64,000 bases of DNA from Acidobacteriota bacterium (GTDB lineage: Bacteria > Acidobacteriota > Thermoanaerobaculia > Multivoradales > Multivoraceae). A program made the translations under genes and the position numbers. The stretch lies in assembly GCA_028877275.1 (NCBI GenBank), contig JAPPFP010000006.1, positions 640,775 through 704,774 on the forward strand. Reading direction: 5' to 3'. This document shows, piece by piece, positions 40,080 to 49,198 of the stretch. The first letter of the stretch is position 1. Every line of letters begins with the position of its first letter. The notes under the pieces were generated by a model. It was given only the letters and a program-made list of their open reading frames with translations. It had not been told where the DNA came from and did not search any database.

Positions 40080-41000
40080 ATGGGAGTCAGTCGCCACCTC
40101 GCCAGTGCGCTCCTGGTGCTGGCGACCACGCAAGCGTTGCCGGGAGCCTTCAGCTGGGTCAACCCGCCAGCGGAGGATCTCGGGATTCCGGGCGTGACTC
40201 ACTCGACGTTCACGAGTTCGTCCATGGGTACACCGGTGGGCTACAACATCTACCTTCCGCCAGGGTACGACGATGCCGCGAATCGTCACACGCGCTATCC
40301 GGTCATCTACTACCTGCACGGCGGGCGACCGGGCAACGAATCGAGGAGCGTCGGCATAGCGCAGCACGTGCATGCTGCCGTCGCTTCCGGCGCCGTGCGC
40401 CCGGTGATCTTCGTCTGGGGGAACGGCGGCAGAGTGAGCTGGTACGACTACGAGGATTCCCAAGGGGAAAGCGTCCTTGTCCGGGAGTTGATTCCGCACA
40501 TCGACGACACCTACCGCACCCTGGCACACCGCGGTGGGCGTGCCCTGCAGGGGTTTTCCCAGGGGGGACGGGGGACCACACGGATCATGTTCAGGTATCC
40601 CCACCTGTTCATCTCTGCCGCGCCCGGTGGTCCCGGCTATGCGGTGGAAAAGCTGGTCTTCGAGAACGACGGCGTTGAACGGGACCCGAGGGTGGCTGGC
40701 GGAAACGCCAGGTCCTTCGACTTCGGCAAGGGCAACGATGCGTACAGCCTCGCCCGGTCCTACGCGGAAGCAGGTATGCAGCCGCCACTGAGCATCATGA
40801 TCTGGGCGGGCAACAAGGGATTCAACTACGAGGCCAGCCTGGAGTACCTGGGCTACCTGGTTGGACTGGGTGTTCCGGCGGAACGCCTGATTGCACCGGG
40901 GGTGGGTCACAACCCGGTCTGGTTCTACGAAACCCGCGGCGTGGAGTTGTTGCGGTTCCATGACCGCCACTGGCGCGAGTCCCAGCCGGATGGACGCTGA
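40080..41000 (+). CDS. Exported esterase-like alpha/beta hydrolase
   Basis: A 306-residue exported hydrolase of the esterase D/feruloyl-esterase-like group. The signal peptide is about 1-23 (LASALLVLATTQALPGAFS). Core motifs are YNIYLPPGYDD, PVIYYLHGGRPGNE, the nucleophile elbow LQGFSQGGRGTTR (GFSQG), and GVGHNPVWFY with the catalytic histidine. The ATG at 40080 is supported by GGAGGT about seven bases upstream. It follows the PQQ dehydrogenase by 41 bases, and its stop overlaps the TonB receptor ATG by 11 bases. Such esterases commonly release aromatic or acyl groups, including from siderophores. Confidence 0.85.
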   Translation: MGVSRHLASALLVLATTQALPGAFSWVNPPAEDLGIPGVTHSTFTSSSMGTPVGYNIYLPPGYDDAANRHTRYPVIYYLHGGRPGNESRSVGIAQHVHAAVASGAVRPVIFVWGNGGRVSWYDYEDSQGESVLVRELIPHIDDTYRTLAHRGGRALQGFSQGGRGTTRIMFRYPHLFISAAPGGPGYAVEKLVFENDGVERDPRVAGGNARSFDFGKGNDAYSLARSYAEAGMQPPLSIMIWAGNKGFNYEASLEYLGYLVGLGVPAERLIAPGVGHNPVWFYETRGVELLRFHDRHWRESQPDGR

Positions 41001-43662
41001 CGGTTCTTCTCTGCGCCGTGGCGTTTGGTTCGTTGCGGTTGCGCTGCTCCTCGCAGGCTTCGCGGAGTCCCGTTCGCTGTGGGCCCAACAGGTCGAGGAC
41101 CGCGCGGCGTCGCATGCCGACGAGCGGGAGGCCGCGGTAGAGGGCGGCGACGACGAGCACGACGAGCACGACGAAGCGGAGTCCGACGATCCGGCGGCGC
41201 ACGTCCACGAGGAGATCGTCGTCACCGGCAGCAGGGCGCGGGAGCGTTCGGTGACGAAGTCGATGGTGCCCATCGACGTGATCTCCTCCGAGCACGTGGC
41301 GCATCAGGGGGAGACGAACCTCGACCAGCTTCTGCGCACCGTGGTGCCGTCGCTGAACATCAGTTCGATCAGCGGCGATGCGGCGACCATCGTGCGGCCG
41401 ACGAACCTTCGCGGCCTGGCCCCCGATCACACGCTGGTGCTGGTGAACGGCAAGCGGCGGCACCGCGGAGCCGTGATCCTGTGGTCGCGAATCGGTGTTT
41501 CCCACGGCGCCCAGGGGCCGGACCTGTCGGCGATTCCAGCGATCGCCCTACGTCAGGTCGAGGTCCTGAGGGACGGCGCTTCGGCGCAGTACGGCTCCGA
41601 CGCGATCGCGGGGATCATGAACTTCCTGCTCAAGGATGCCCGTTCCGGCGGTTCGCTCGAGGTGTTGACCGGCCTGTACGACGCGGGCGACGGCGAGTCC
41701 GTCACCGTGGCCGGCAACGTCGGCCTGCCCTGGGGCGAGACCGGTTTCGCCAATCTGAGCCTCGAGGTCGGCGGCTCGAACCCGACGAATCGCGCAATTC
41801 AGCGCGCCGACGCGACAGCCCTGGTCGCCGCGGGGAACACCCATGTGGCCGATCCCGCGCAGAGGTGGGGCAAGGCCGAGGTCGACGACGACGTGAAGTT
41901 GTGGATCAACTTCGGCCGACCGCTGGGAAGCAGCGGCACGGTGCGGTTCTACGGCTGGGCGAACCATGCGGACCGTCACGTGACGGCGAGGAACTTCTTC
42001 TTCCGCAACCCGAACACCCGGGACGCGGTCTACAGCGGCGACGGCGGCGCGTCGCTGCTGATCGGCGACGTCCTGGACGCGGCCGACGGGACGCCGGACG
42101 GCTCGGCCGGATGCCCGGTCGTCGCCGTGACGGACGCGTTGCCGGATCAGGACGCGCTCGCCCGGATACTCGACGATCCGAACTGCTTCAGCTTCCAGGA
42201 GCTCTTTCCGGGAGGCTTCCAGCCGGTGTTCGGCGGCGACCGCGTGGATTCTTCGCTCGTACTCGGCGTTCGCGGGTTCACCGCCTCCGGGACCATCTGG
42301 GACGTGAGCGTCAGCGCCGGCCGGAACGACATCGACTTCCTGCTGTTCGACAGCGTGAACGCGTCGCTCGGGCCGCTCAGCCCCACGTCCTTCGAGCCGG
42401 GCCTCTACGGCCAGCGCGACGTGAGCGCGAATCTCGACCTGTTGCATCAACTTGGCGAGCGGCTCTATCTGGCCGGCGGCCTGGAGTGGAGGGAGGAGCG
42501 ATTCGAGATCGGCCTCGGCGACCCTGCTTCCTGGCAGATTGGCCCCTACGCCCGGCAGGGATTCAGTTCCGGCTCGAACGGCTTCCCCGGGTTCAGCCCG
42601 GTCGCGGCGGGAGAGTGGACCCGCGCCAACGCAGCGGTCTACGGCGACCTGGAGTACGGGCCGCCGGACGAGTCCTGGAACCTGGGTCTGGCGCTGCGCT
42701 TCGAGGACTACGAGGACTTCGGCTCGACGCTCAACGGCAAGATCGCTGGCCGCCGTCAGGTCTCCGGGGCCTTCGCCCTGCGCGCGAGTGCGTCGACGGG
42801 CTTCCGGGCGCCGACGCCCGGCCAGCAGAACGCGTTCAACGTCTCGACGCAGTGGGACGCGCAGCGGTTCGAACTGGTGAACAACGGCACGATCCCGCCG
42901 GCCTCCAGGGTCGCGGAGCTCCGCGGGGGCAAGGCACTTGACGCGGAAAGGTCGGTCAACCTGGCCGCCGGCGCGATCGTCGAGCGCGGCCCGTTGACGT
43001 TCACGGCGGACGTGTTCCGCGTCGAAGTGAGTGATCGGCTGGGCGTCACCGGCCTGTTCGAGCTCCAGCCCTTCGAGGTCGAGCAACTGCTCGCGGAGGG
43101 CATCACGAGCGCCGGCAACATCACGAACTTCCGCTTCTTCGCCAACGACTTCGAGACCCGCACGGAGGGCGTGGACCTGGTCGTCAGCTGGCGGCCGCCG
43201 CAGGCGGGCGGGCACACGACGCTCGACCTGGCGCTCAACGTGACGTCGACCGAAGTGGTGGACTTCAACCCGCTGACCCTGGACCAGCAACGCATCCGGG
43301 AGCTGGAGGAGGCCCTGCCGGGAGTGCGCTGGAACGCAACACTGCACCACGAACTGGGCCGTCACACCGCGACCCGGCGGCCGGTCGAACTGCTCGCCAG
43401 GCTCGGCTACTACGACAGCTGGTACGACCCGTTCATCCCTGTCGGCTTCGGCGGCGTGTACCTGCTGGACGTCGAGGTCGGCATCCCGTTGCCAGCCGGA
43501 GCCCGGCTGGCGATCGGTGCTCGCAATGCCCTGGGCGAGACCGGCGACGGCAATCCGACGCCGATGCGGCTCGGCAACCTGTACAGCACCCGCTCGCCGT
43601 TCGACGTCAGCGGCGCGTACTACTACTCCCGGCTGCAGTACCGGTGGGGCAGCGCGAAGTGA
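40990..43662 (+). CDS. TonB-dependent outer-membrane receptor with His/Asp-rich segment
   Basis: An 890-residue TonB-dependent receptor. After a signal peptide (1 to about 33) comes a segment very rich in Asp, Glu and His (residues about 42-75, DDEHDEHDEAESDD and HVHEE). The plug domain begins with EEIVVTGSRARERSV and contains TNLRGLAPDHTLVLVNGKRR and VEVLRDGASAQYGSDAIAGI. The remaining 650 residues form a 22-strand beta barrel ending in an aromatic strand YYYSRLQYRW. The ATG overlaps the esterase stop. The ligand is unknown. The acidic/His-rich stretch suggests a metal or metal complex, and its coupling with the XoxF-type dehydrogenase raises the possibility of lanthanide uptake. Confidence 0.9.
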   Translation: MDADGSSLRRGVWFVAVALLLAGFAESRSLWAQQVEDRAASHADEREAAVEGGDDEHDEHDEAESDDPAAHVHEEIVVTGSRARERSVTKSMVPIDVISSEHVAHQGETNLDQLLRTVVPSLNISSISGDAATIVRPTNLRGLAPDHTLVLVNGKRRHRGAVILWSRIGVSHGAQGPDLSAIPAIALRQVEVLRDGASAQYGSDAIAGIMNFLLKDARSGGSLEVLTGLYDAGDGESVTVAGNVGLPWGETGFANLSLEVGGSNPTNRAIQRADATALVAAGNTHVADPAQRWGKAEVDDDVKLWINFGRPLGSSGTVRFYGWANHADRHVTARNFFFRNPNTRDAVYSGDGGASLLIGDVLDAADGTPDGSAGCPVVAVTDALPDQDALARILDDPNCFSFQELFPGGFQPVFGGDRVDSSLVLGVRGFTASGTIWDVSVSAGRNDIDFLLFDSVNASLGPLSPTSFEPGLYGQRDVSANLDLLHQLGERLYLAGGLEWREERFEIGLGDPASWQIGPYARQGFSSGSNGFPGFSPVAAGEWTRANAAVYGDLEYGPPDESWNLGLALRFEDYEDFGSTLNGKIAGRRQVSGAFALRASASTGFRAPTPGQQNAFNVSTQWDAQRFELVNNGTIPPASRVAELRGGKALDAERSVNLAAGAIVERGPLTFTADVFRVEVSDRLGVTGLFELQPFEVEQLLAEGITSAGNITNFRFFANDFETRTEGVDLVVSWRPPQAGGHTTLDLALNVTSTEVVDFNPLTLDQQRIRELEEALPGVRWNATLHHELGRHTATRRPVELLARLGYYDSWYDPFIPVGFGGVYLLDVEVGIPLPAGARLAIGARNALGETGDGNPTPMRLGNLYSTRSPFDVSGAYYYSRLQYRWGSAK

Positions 43663-43675
43663 GAATCCGGCGCGT

Positions 43676-46600
43676 TCAGGCCTGAACTCGGGAGCGTTGC
43701 ATTGCCGGCGCGGCTTGCGGCAGGTGCACGCCGGCCTTTCGTGCCGCTTTCCGCCGGCCGCGGATGGCGCGTCGCCGTTCCCGACCGCGCTCGACCAGCA
43801 GATAGAGCGAGGGCACGAAGATCAGCGTGATCAGGGTCGAGGCGAGCAGGCCGCCGACGACGACCCGCGCCAGGGGCGCCTGGAGTTCGGAGCCCTCGCC
43901 GAGTCCGAGGGTCAGCGGCAGCAGGCCGAGGGCGGTCGTCAGCGTGGTCATCAGGATCGGCCGCAGGCGGCGCCTGGAGCCGCGGATCAGAGCCTCGTGG
44001 AGCGTGCAACCGACGTCCCGGCGCATCCGGTTCACGTTGTCCACGAGCACGATCGCGTTGTTGACCACGATGCCGACCAGGACGACCAGGCCGAGGAAGG
44101 AGTTCATGTTCAGCGTCGTGCCCGTGACCGCCAGGGTCAGCAGCACGCCGAGCAGCGAGAAGGGCACCGCAGTCATGATGACCAGGGGCTGGACCAGGGA
44201 CTCGAACTGGACCGCCATCACGGTGTAGACGAGGAAAACCGCGAGCAGCACGCCGATCAGAAGCTCCACGAAGACCTGGCGCTGCTCTTCCAGCTCACCG
44301 CCCATCTCGACGGTGAAGCCGTAGGGCGTCTCGACCCGGGCCAGAGCGGCCTCGACGTCGCTCGCCACATCGCTGAACCTCCGCCCGTCGATACCCGCGA
44401 GGACCTGCATGTAGCGCTCCTGGTTCTCGCGATTGATGGACAGGGGGCCCTCGCCGGGATTGATGCTGGCGACCGAACCCAGGGGCACGATGTCGCCGCG
44501 CGGAGTGACGATGGGCAGTTGCGGCAACTGCTCGATGCGCAACCGGTCCTCCGGCTGGAGCTGGACCCGGATGTCGAACTCGTCGCCCTGGTCGCGGAAC
44601 TTGGTCGCCACCCGTCCGAGGACGTAGTGCTCGACGGCGTCGGCGACCTGACTGCCGTTGAGGCCGAGTTCGGCCAGGCGGGCGCGATCGACTCGCAGGG
44701 TTCGTTCGAGCTGGCCGGACTCGCGGTCGAGCCGCGGGTGAACGACCCCGGGGACCGAGGCCATGGCATCGATGACGCGCTGCGCGAGGTCATTGCCCTG
44801 GTCCAGGTCGTGGCCGCGGATCTCGACGACGAGACGGGCGTCCTGGCCGCCGCGCATCATCCGCATCATCATGTTGTTCGACGAGGCGTAGAGCTGGATC
44901 TGGGCCGCCGGCACGTCGGCGATGGCATGGCGGATCGACGCGAGGATCTCCTCCTGGCCGCGACTTCGATCGGTCAGCGGGGTGAGCATGATCTCCATCG
45001 TGCCCTGGTTGGACTGGGCGGGCCGCCACCAGCTCTCGGGACCGGCGGTCGTGATCAGGCTGTCGAGTTCGTCGGGTCTCAGCGCGCCACGGACGCGACT
45101 CTCGATCTCCTTCATCGTGCCGGTGGTCGCGTCGAGCGGAGCGCCAACGGGCATCTCGACCCGCATGTTGAGCTGGCCCTCGTCGCTCTCGGGCATCAGC
45201 TCGAGCCCGATCACTGGAACCAGGGCGAGGGATCCGAAGAGGAGCACGACGGCCGTGGCCATCACCAGGCCGGGCCTGCCGAGGGCCCACTCGATCATCC
45301 GGCCATAGGCCATGTCGACTGGCCCGAGGGCGGCGACGCACTCGTCCGTCACCTGGCGGCTCTTCGGGACCTCCCGCAGCCAGCGGGCGGCGGCGGCCGG
45401 AATCAGCGTCAGGGCGACGAACAGCGCGCAGAGCAGGGCGAAGCTGACGGTGATCGCCAACTGGTTGAAGAAGATGCCGGCGAAACCGGAGATGAAGACC
45501 ACCGGCAGGAAGACGGCCACGGTGGTCAGGGTGCCGGCCGCGATCGCCATCGCCACTTCGTTGCTGCCGGCGATCGCCGCGGCGGTAGGGCGTTCGCCCT
45601 CGTGGAGCCGGCGGTAGATGCTCTCGAGCACCACGATGGAGCCGTCGACCAGCATGCCGACGCCGAGCGCGATGCCGGCCAGGGAGATCACGTTGAGGGT
45701 GAAGCCGTTGAAGTACATCAGGGAGATCGTCGCCAGCACCGAGATCGGGATCGCCGCGCCGACGATCAGCGTCGCCCGCATGTCGCGGAGGAAGAACATC
45801 AGCACGAGCACGGCCAGCGCGGCGCCGAACAGGGCCCCCAACTGGACGTTGTTCACGGCCTGGCGGATGAACTCGGCGCCGTCCATGAGGATCGTGATCT
45901 CGGCGCGGCCGGCGTAGTCTCGGTTGATCGCCTCGATCTCGCGCTTCAGGCGGTCCACGACCTCGACCGTGTTCGAGCCGGACTGCTTCATCACGTACAT
46001 CCGCATGCCCGGATCGCCGTTGATCCACAGCTCGTTCGTCAACTCGCGGATGCCGTCGTCGACCCGTCCGACGTCCCGCACCAGGATCGGCCGGCCGTCG
46101 CGGATGGCCACGATCGTGTTCTCGACGTCGACCTTGCGTTCGAACTCGCCGATCGCGCGGATCAGGACCTCCCGCCCGGTCTCCAGCATGTCGCCGGCGG
46201 AGACGTTGCGGTTCTCGCGGGACAGGGCCATCGTGACCTCGCTGGGCGTGATCCCGAGCGCCGCCATCCGGTCGGCGGCGAGCTGGACCTGGATCTCCCG
46301 CACGCGGCCGCCCTGGATCTCCGCAGAGGCGACGCCGGGCAGACGTTCCAGGCGACGGCTGATCGTCTGTTCGGCCATGTGGCGAACCTGGCGCGCGTCG
46401 CCGGTGCCCGAGAGGCCCAGGAAGACGACCGGCATGTCGGAGAGGTTGAACTTGAACAGGGTCGGCTCCGAAGCGTCCTCCGGCAGCATGCCCCGCACGA
46501 AGTCGAGCTGCTCGCGGATGTCGTTCACGACTTCGTTCAGGTCGACGCCCCAGTCGAACTGGGCCTGGATGCTGCTCATGCCCTCCGCGGACATGGAGTT

Positions 46601-46840
46601 CAACTGGTCGAGGCCGGTGACGGTGGACAGCGCCTGCTCGACCGGCCGGGTGATCAGGCTCTCCATCTCCTCCGGCGCCACGCCCTCGTAGGTCGTCGTG
46701 ATCGAGATCCGGGGCATGTCGACCTCTGGCATCAGGTCGACGGCAAGCTGCCGCACCGCGACCAGACCAATTACGACGACGCAGACGTAGAGCATGGTCA
46801 CGCCCACCGGGCGGTTGGCGGAAAGACGGGGGAGGTTCAA
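43676..46840 (-). CDS. RND efflux pump, inner-membrane permease
   Basis: A 1054-residue HAE1-family RND permease with the expected twelve helices and two large periplasmic loops. Evidence includes the start RLSANRPVGVTMLYVCVVVI, the loop-1 conserved EEMESLITRPVEQALSTVTG, and the proton-relay helix 4 GVGMLVDGSIVVLESIYR, where the second Asp of the AcrB VDD motif is Gly. The second half has GLVVLVGIVVNNAIVLVDNVNRM. The start is TTG at 46840, with GAGG seven bases upstream. It follows the adaptor gene by eight bases. Three such chains would form a proton-driven drug or lipid exporter with the neighbouring adaptor and an outer-membrane protein encoded elsewhere. Confidence 0.93.
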   Translation of the reverse strand: MNLPRLSANRPVGVTMLYVCVVVIGLVAVRQLAVDLMPEVDMPRISITTTYEGVAPEEMESLITRPVEQALSTVTGLDQLNSMSAEGMSSIQAQFDWGVDLNEVVNDIREQLDFVRGMLPEDASEPTLFKFNLSDMPVVFLGLSGTGDARQVRHMAEQTISRRLERLPGVASAEIQGGRVREIQVQLAADRMAALGITPSEVTMALSRENRNVSAGDMLETGREVLIRAIGEFERKVDVENTIVAIRDGRPILVRDVGRVDDGIRELTNELWINGDPGMRMYVMKQSGSNTVEVVDRLKREIEAINRDYAGRAEITILMDGAEFIRQAVNNVQLGALFGAALAVLVLMFFLRDMRATLIVGAAIPISVLATISLMYFNGFTLNVISLAGIALGVGMLVDGSIVVLESIYRRLHEGERPTAAAIAGSNEVAMAIAAGTLTTVAVFLPVVFISGFAGIFFNQLAITVSFALLCALFVALTLIPAAAARWLREVPKSRQVTDECVAALGPVDMAYGRMIEWALGRPGLVMATAVVLLFGSLALVPVIGLELMPESDEGQLNMRVEMPVGAPLDATTGTMKEIESRVRGALRPDELDSLITTAGPESWWRPAQSNQGTMEIMLTPLTDRSRGQEEILASIRHAIADVPAAQIQLYASSNNMMMRMMRGGQDARLVVEIRGHDLDQGNDLAQRVIDAMASVPGVVHPRLDRESGQLERTLRVDRARLAELGLNGSQVADAVEHYVLGRVATKFRDQGDEFDIRVQLQPEDRLRIEQLPQLPIVTPRGDIVPLGSVASINPGEGPLSINRENQERYMQVLAGIDGRRFSDVASDVEAALARVETPYGFTVEMGGELEEQRQVFVELLIGVLLAVFLVYTVMAVQFESLVQPLVIMTAVPFSLLGVLLTLAVTGTTLNMNSFLGLVVLVGIVVNNAIVLVDNVNRMRRDVGCTLHEALIRGSRRRLRPILMTTLTTALGLLPLTLGLGEGSELQAPLARVVVGGLLASTLITLIFVPSLYLLVERGRERRRAIRGRRKAARKAGVHLPQAAPAMQRSRVQA

Positions 46841-46848
46841 CGTCGGCC

Positions 46849-48102
46849 TCAGAATCCGGCGGCGCTGGTGGGGGAGGGCTCAGGCTCGTTGCGGACCACT
46901 CGCACGGGCGCGCCGTGTCCGAGCTGGTTGTGGCCCATCGTCAGGACGAGTTCGCCGGCTTCGATCGGGCCGGCGATCGCGCTGTACTCCCCGGAGCGGC
47001 CCGCGACGGTGACCGCCCGCCACTGCGCGAGGCCATCGACCGGCACCATGACGCCCGTGGAACGCGCGCCGTCCATCGCCACGCGTTCCAGCAGGGCGGC
47101 GCCGGGCACGATCAGGGCGTTGTCGAGGTCTCGCAGGCTGACGGAGACGTCGGCGTACATGCCCGGCAGGAGCAGTTCATCCGTCTCGGCCAGCTCGCCC
47201 TCGACCAGCACGGTGCGGTCGTTGCGGCGCACCTCGCCGGCGACACGGCGCACGATGCCGGAGAAGGTCTGTTCGCCCGTCGCTTCGGTGGCCACGTCGA
47301 AGGCGGCGCCGGTCTGCACCGCTGAAAGATCCCGTTCGGGGACCCGGAACTGGACCAGGAGCGGCGCTTCCTCTACCAGGCGGAGAATGGGCGTGCCCGG
47401 CTGGACCAGGGCGCCGCGGTCCAGGTAGCGGTCCGAGACGACCGCGTCGAACGGCGCCCGCACGCGGGTGTTCGCGAACTGCTCGGCGAGCAACGCTTCG
47501 CGGGCGGACGACTGCTGGACCTGGGCTTCGCCGGCGGCCAGGTTCGCCCTGGTCGTCGCATACTGGGAAGTGACCTGCTGCTGCTCCTGCTCCGAGAGGA
47601 GACCCTGGTCGTAGAGTTCCATCGCCCGCTGGTAGTCGGCTTCGACGCCGACGAGTTCGGCCGCCGCGCGATCCCGGTTCGCCTCGGCGACGCCGAGCTG
47701 TCCGCGCGCCTCCTGGAGCTGGTTCCTCACTTCGACATCCGCGATCACGGCGAGCACGGTGCCGGCGGCGACCCGCTGGCCGATCCGCGCCGGCACATCG
47801 ACCAGGAGTCCCGAAACCTGGGGTGAGATGTCGGAGACTTCGCCCACGAGTTCGCCCGAGTAGGCCGTGCGAACGGAGAGGTGTCCGCGGCGTGCGGCGA
47901 CGGCACGGACGGGCACGGCCTGCGCCATCTGGAGGTCGCTCGCCTGGCCGCCGGCGCGCGCCTGGGACCCGAGGCCGAATGCGAACACGGCGGCGGCTAC
48001 GAGGACGAGGCCCGCGACGGCAAGTCCCGCGATCTGGGGCCGGCTGATCCGGCTGCGGCGCCTGGCGGTTGCCTCTCCCTTCGGTTGCTGAAACATGGCC
48101 AT
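46849..48102 (-). CDS. RND efflux pump, periplasmic adaptor
   Basis: A 417-residue membrane fusion protein. A single N-terminal membrane segment (about residues 23-45, IAGLAVAGLVLVAAAVFAFG) anchors it to the inner membrane. Lipoyl half-motifs (YSGELVGEVSDISPQVSGLL and RVRAPFDAVVSDRYLDRGAL) flank a coiled-coil hairpin (QLQEARGQLGVAEANRDRAA region). Beta-barrel and proximal domains follow (LVQFRVPERDLSAVQTGA). The gene is between the regulator gene and the permease gene, all on the minus strand, forming an operon. The ATG at 48102 lacks a strong ribosome site. Confidence 0.92.
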   Translation of the reverse strand: MAMFQQPKGEATARRRSRISRPQIAGLAVAGLVLVAAAVFAFGLGSQARAGGQASDLQMAQAVPVRAVAARRGHLSVRTAYSGELVGEVSDISPQVSGLLVDVPARIGQRVAAGTVLAVIADVEVRNQLQEARGQLGVAEANRDRAAAELVGVEADYQRAMELYDQGLLSEQEQQQVTSQYATTRANLAAGEAQVQQSSAREALLAEQFANTRVRAPFDAVVSDRYLDRGALVQPGTPILRLVEEAPLLVQFRVPERDLSAVQTGAAFDVATEATGEQTFSGIVRRVAGEVRRNDRTVLVEGELAETDELLLPGMYADVSVSLRDLDNALIVPGAALLERVAMDGARSTGVMVPVDGLAQWRAVTVAGRSGEYSAIAGPIEAGELVLTMGHNQLGHGAPVRVVRNEPEPSPTSAAGF

Positions 48103-48149
48103 GAGTTCGTCGTTCTCTCTTCGTTCGGCGGTTCTGCCGTCCGCGTCGT

Positions 48150-48692
48150 CTACGTGCTTCCGGAGCCGGAGTTGCCCTCGCCATCGGCCACGGCGGCGAG
48201 CACGTACTGGAGGCTGTCGGCGAGGATGGCGTAGAAGCGGATGAGCCGCTCCAGGCGCTCGAAGACGACTTCGCCTCCGGCGTTCGGCGGGAGCGCCTGC
48301 TTCATCTCTTCGGCGCTGGCCTGGCGGGTTCGGTAGCGATCGGCGATCCGCAGCAGGAGGCCGGGCTCTTCGTTGATCTGGAAGTAGTCGCGGCGGTCGC
48401 CCGGGCGGGTCACACGCTGGATGACTCCCATGTTCTCCAGCAGACGGGTGTTCGTGCTGATGCTGGCGCGGCTGACCCGAAGCCGCTCGGCCAGATGGTC
48501 GAAGCGGACGGGGTCCGGCGAGAGGATGAGCAGGCCGACGAGGCGGCCTGCGATCCGGGGCAGGCGGTCCTCCTCGTGCGCCAGGCCCATCGCTTCGATG
48601 AAGCGCTCTTCAGAGGCGTGCAGGCTGAGGTCGCCCGCCGCGGCTGGCTCGGCGGATCGATCCGGAACTGGAGTCGGCTCGGAGACGGTCAT
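48150..48692 (-). CDS. GbsR/MarR-type transcriptional regulator
   Basis: A 180-residue winged-helix regulator of the GbsR branch of the MarR superfamily. The helix-turn-helix and wing are FDHLAERLRVSRASISTNTR followed by LLENMGVIQRVTRPGDRRDYF, and C-terminal helices for dimerisation follow (EVVFERLERLIRFYAILADS). It is the first gene of the operon with the RND adaptor and permease, so it very likely controls the pump and its own promoter. A near-palindrome (GGATGttgaatCATCC) directly upstream covers the -10 box and is the candidate operator. The inducing ligand is unknown. Confidence 0.9.
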   Translation of the reverse strand: MTVSEPTPVPDRSAEPAAAGDLSLHASEERFIEAMGLAHEEDRLPRIAGRLVGLLILSPDPVRFDHLAERLRVSRASISTNTRLLENMGVIQRVTRPGDRRDYFQINEEPGLLLRIADRYRTRQASAEEMKQALPPNAGGEVVFERLERLIRFYAILADSLQYVLAAVADGEGNSGSGST

Positions 48693-48699
48693 GAGTCAG

Positions 48700-48730
48700 G
48701 GATGTTGAATCATCCGGTTTGTTTTGTCAA
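48700..48730 (-). promoter_or_regulatory. Promoter and operator of the efflux operon
   Basis: On the minus strand a perfect TTGACA (plus 48725-48730) is followed 17 bases on by CAACAT (plus 48702-48707). A near-palindrome, GGATG-six bases-CATCC (48700-48715), overlaps the -10 box. It lies just upstream of the regulator gene's ATG (48692), leaving a very short leader. The arrangement is typical of autorepression by a MarR-type protein. Confidence 0.6.
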
Positions 48731-48780
48731 GACTGAACGAGATGAAACTGATGAACGAACGGCCTTGCGACGGCGCAAGC

Positions 48781-48786
48781 TAGGCT
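48781..48786 (+). promoter_or_regulatory. -10-like box TAGGCT, probable leaderless start
   Basis: GCTAGGCT ends seven bases before the ATG of the TMEM220-like gene. If this is the -10 element, transcription would begin at or next to the start codon. No ribosome site is present, in agreement. Confidence 0.4.
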
Positions 48787-48793
48787 GGCGACG

Positions 48794-49198
48794 ATGCGGT
48801 CTTCGCGACGTCGCTCGAGTCCCCGATTCCTGCCCCTGCTGCTCGGCCTGACGATGCTCGTCTTCGCCCTGCTGCAGATCAACGACCCGGATCCGCTGAT
48901 CTGGGTGACGTACTACGCCACGATCGCCTGCGCCTGTACGTTCGCCGCCTACCGCCCCCTACACCGTGCCGTCTTTCTGGCTCTCGCCGCGATCACGGCG
49001 GCGGGCGTCGTCCTCACGCTTCCGGGGTTCGTCGACTGGCTTCTGAATCGTCCGACCAGCGACCTCTGGGCTCCGATGTCGACGAGCCGGATGTACATCG
49101 AGCACAGCCGGGAGCTGCTGGGTCTGCTGATCGCCGGCGGCTTTCTCGTGGCCGCGCACCGGCTAGCTACTCCTCCGGCACACCGGCGCTCATCATGA
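48794..49198 (+). CDS. TMEM220-like membrane protein
   Basis: A 134-residue protein with four hydrophobic helices. The motif LLQINDPDPLIWVTYYATIA near the N-terminus is the hallmark of the transmembrane family 220, a group of small membrane proteins without known function found in bacteria and animals. The N-terminus is Arg-rich (MRSSRRRSSPRF), so it faces the cytoplasm. The gene is divergent from the efflux operon and its 3' end overlaps the converging copper-protein gene by 32 bases. Confidence 0.85.
   Translation: MRSSRRRSSPRFLPLLLGLTMLVFALLQINDPDPLIWVTYYATIACACTFAAYRPLHRAVFLALAAITAAGVVLTLPGFVDWLLNRPTSDLWAPMSTSRMYIEHSRELLGLLIAGGFLVAAHRLATPPAHRRSS

Noticed and set aside
43674..43687. Perfect palindrome GTTCAGGCCTGAAC between the TonB receptor and RND permease genes
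   Set aside because: It is 14 bases long with no loop and lies over a stop codon. Without other copies it may be chance, and it is not a terminator because there is no T run.
43517..47428. A 1303-codon open frame opposite the RND permease and adaptor genes
   Set aside because: Low-complexity His/Asp/Gln-rich translation with no domain, lying across two genes with strong homology-type features on the other strand.
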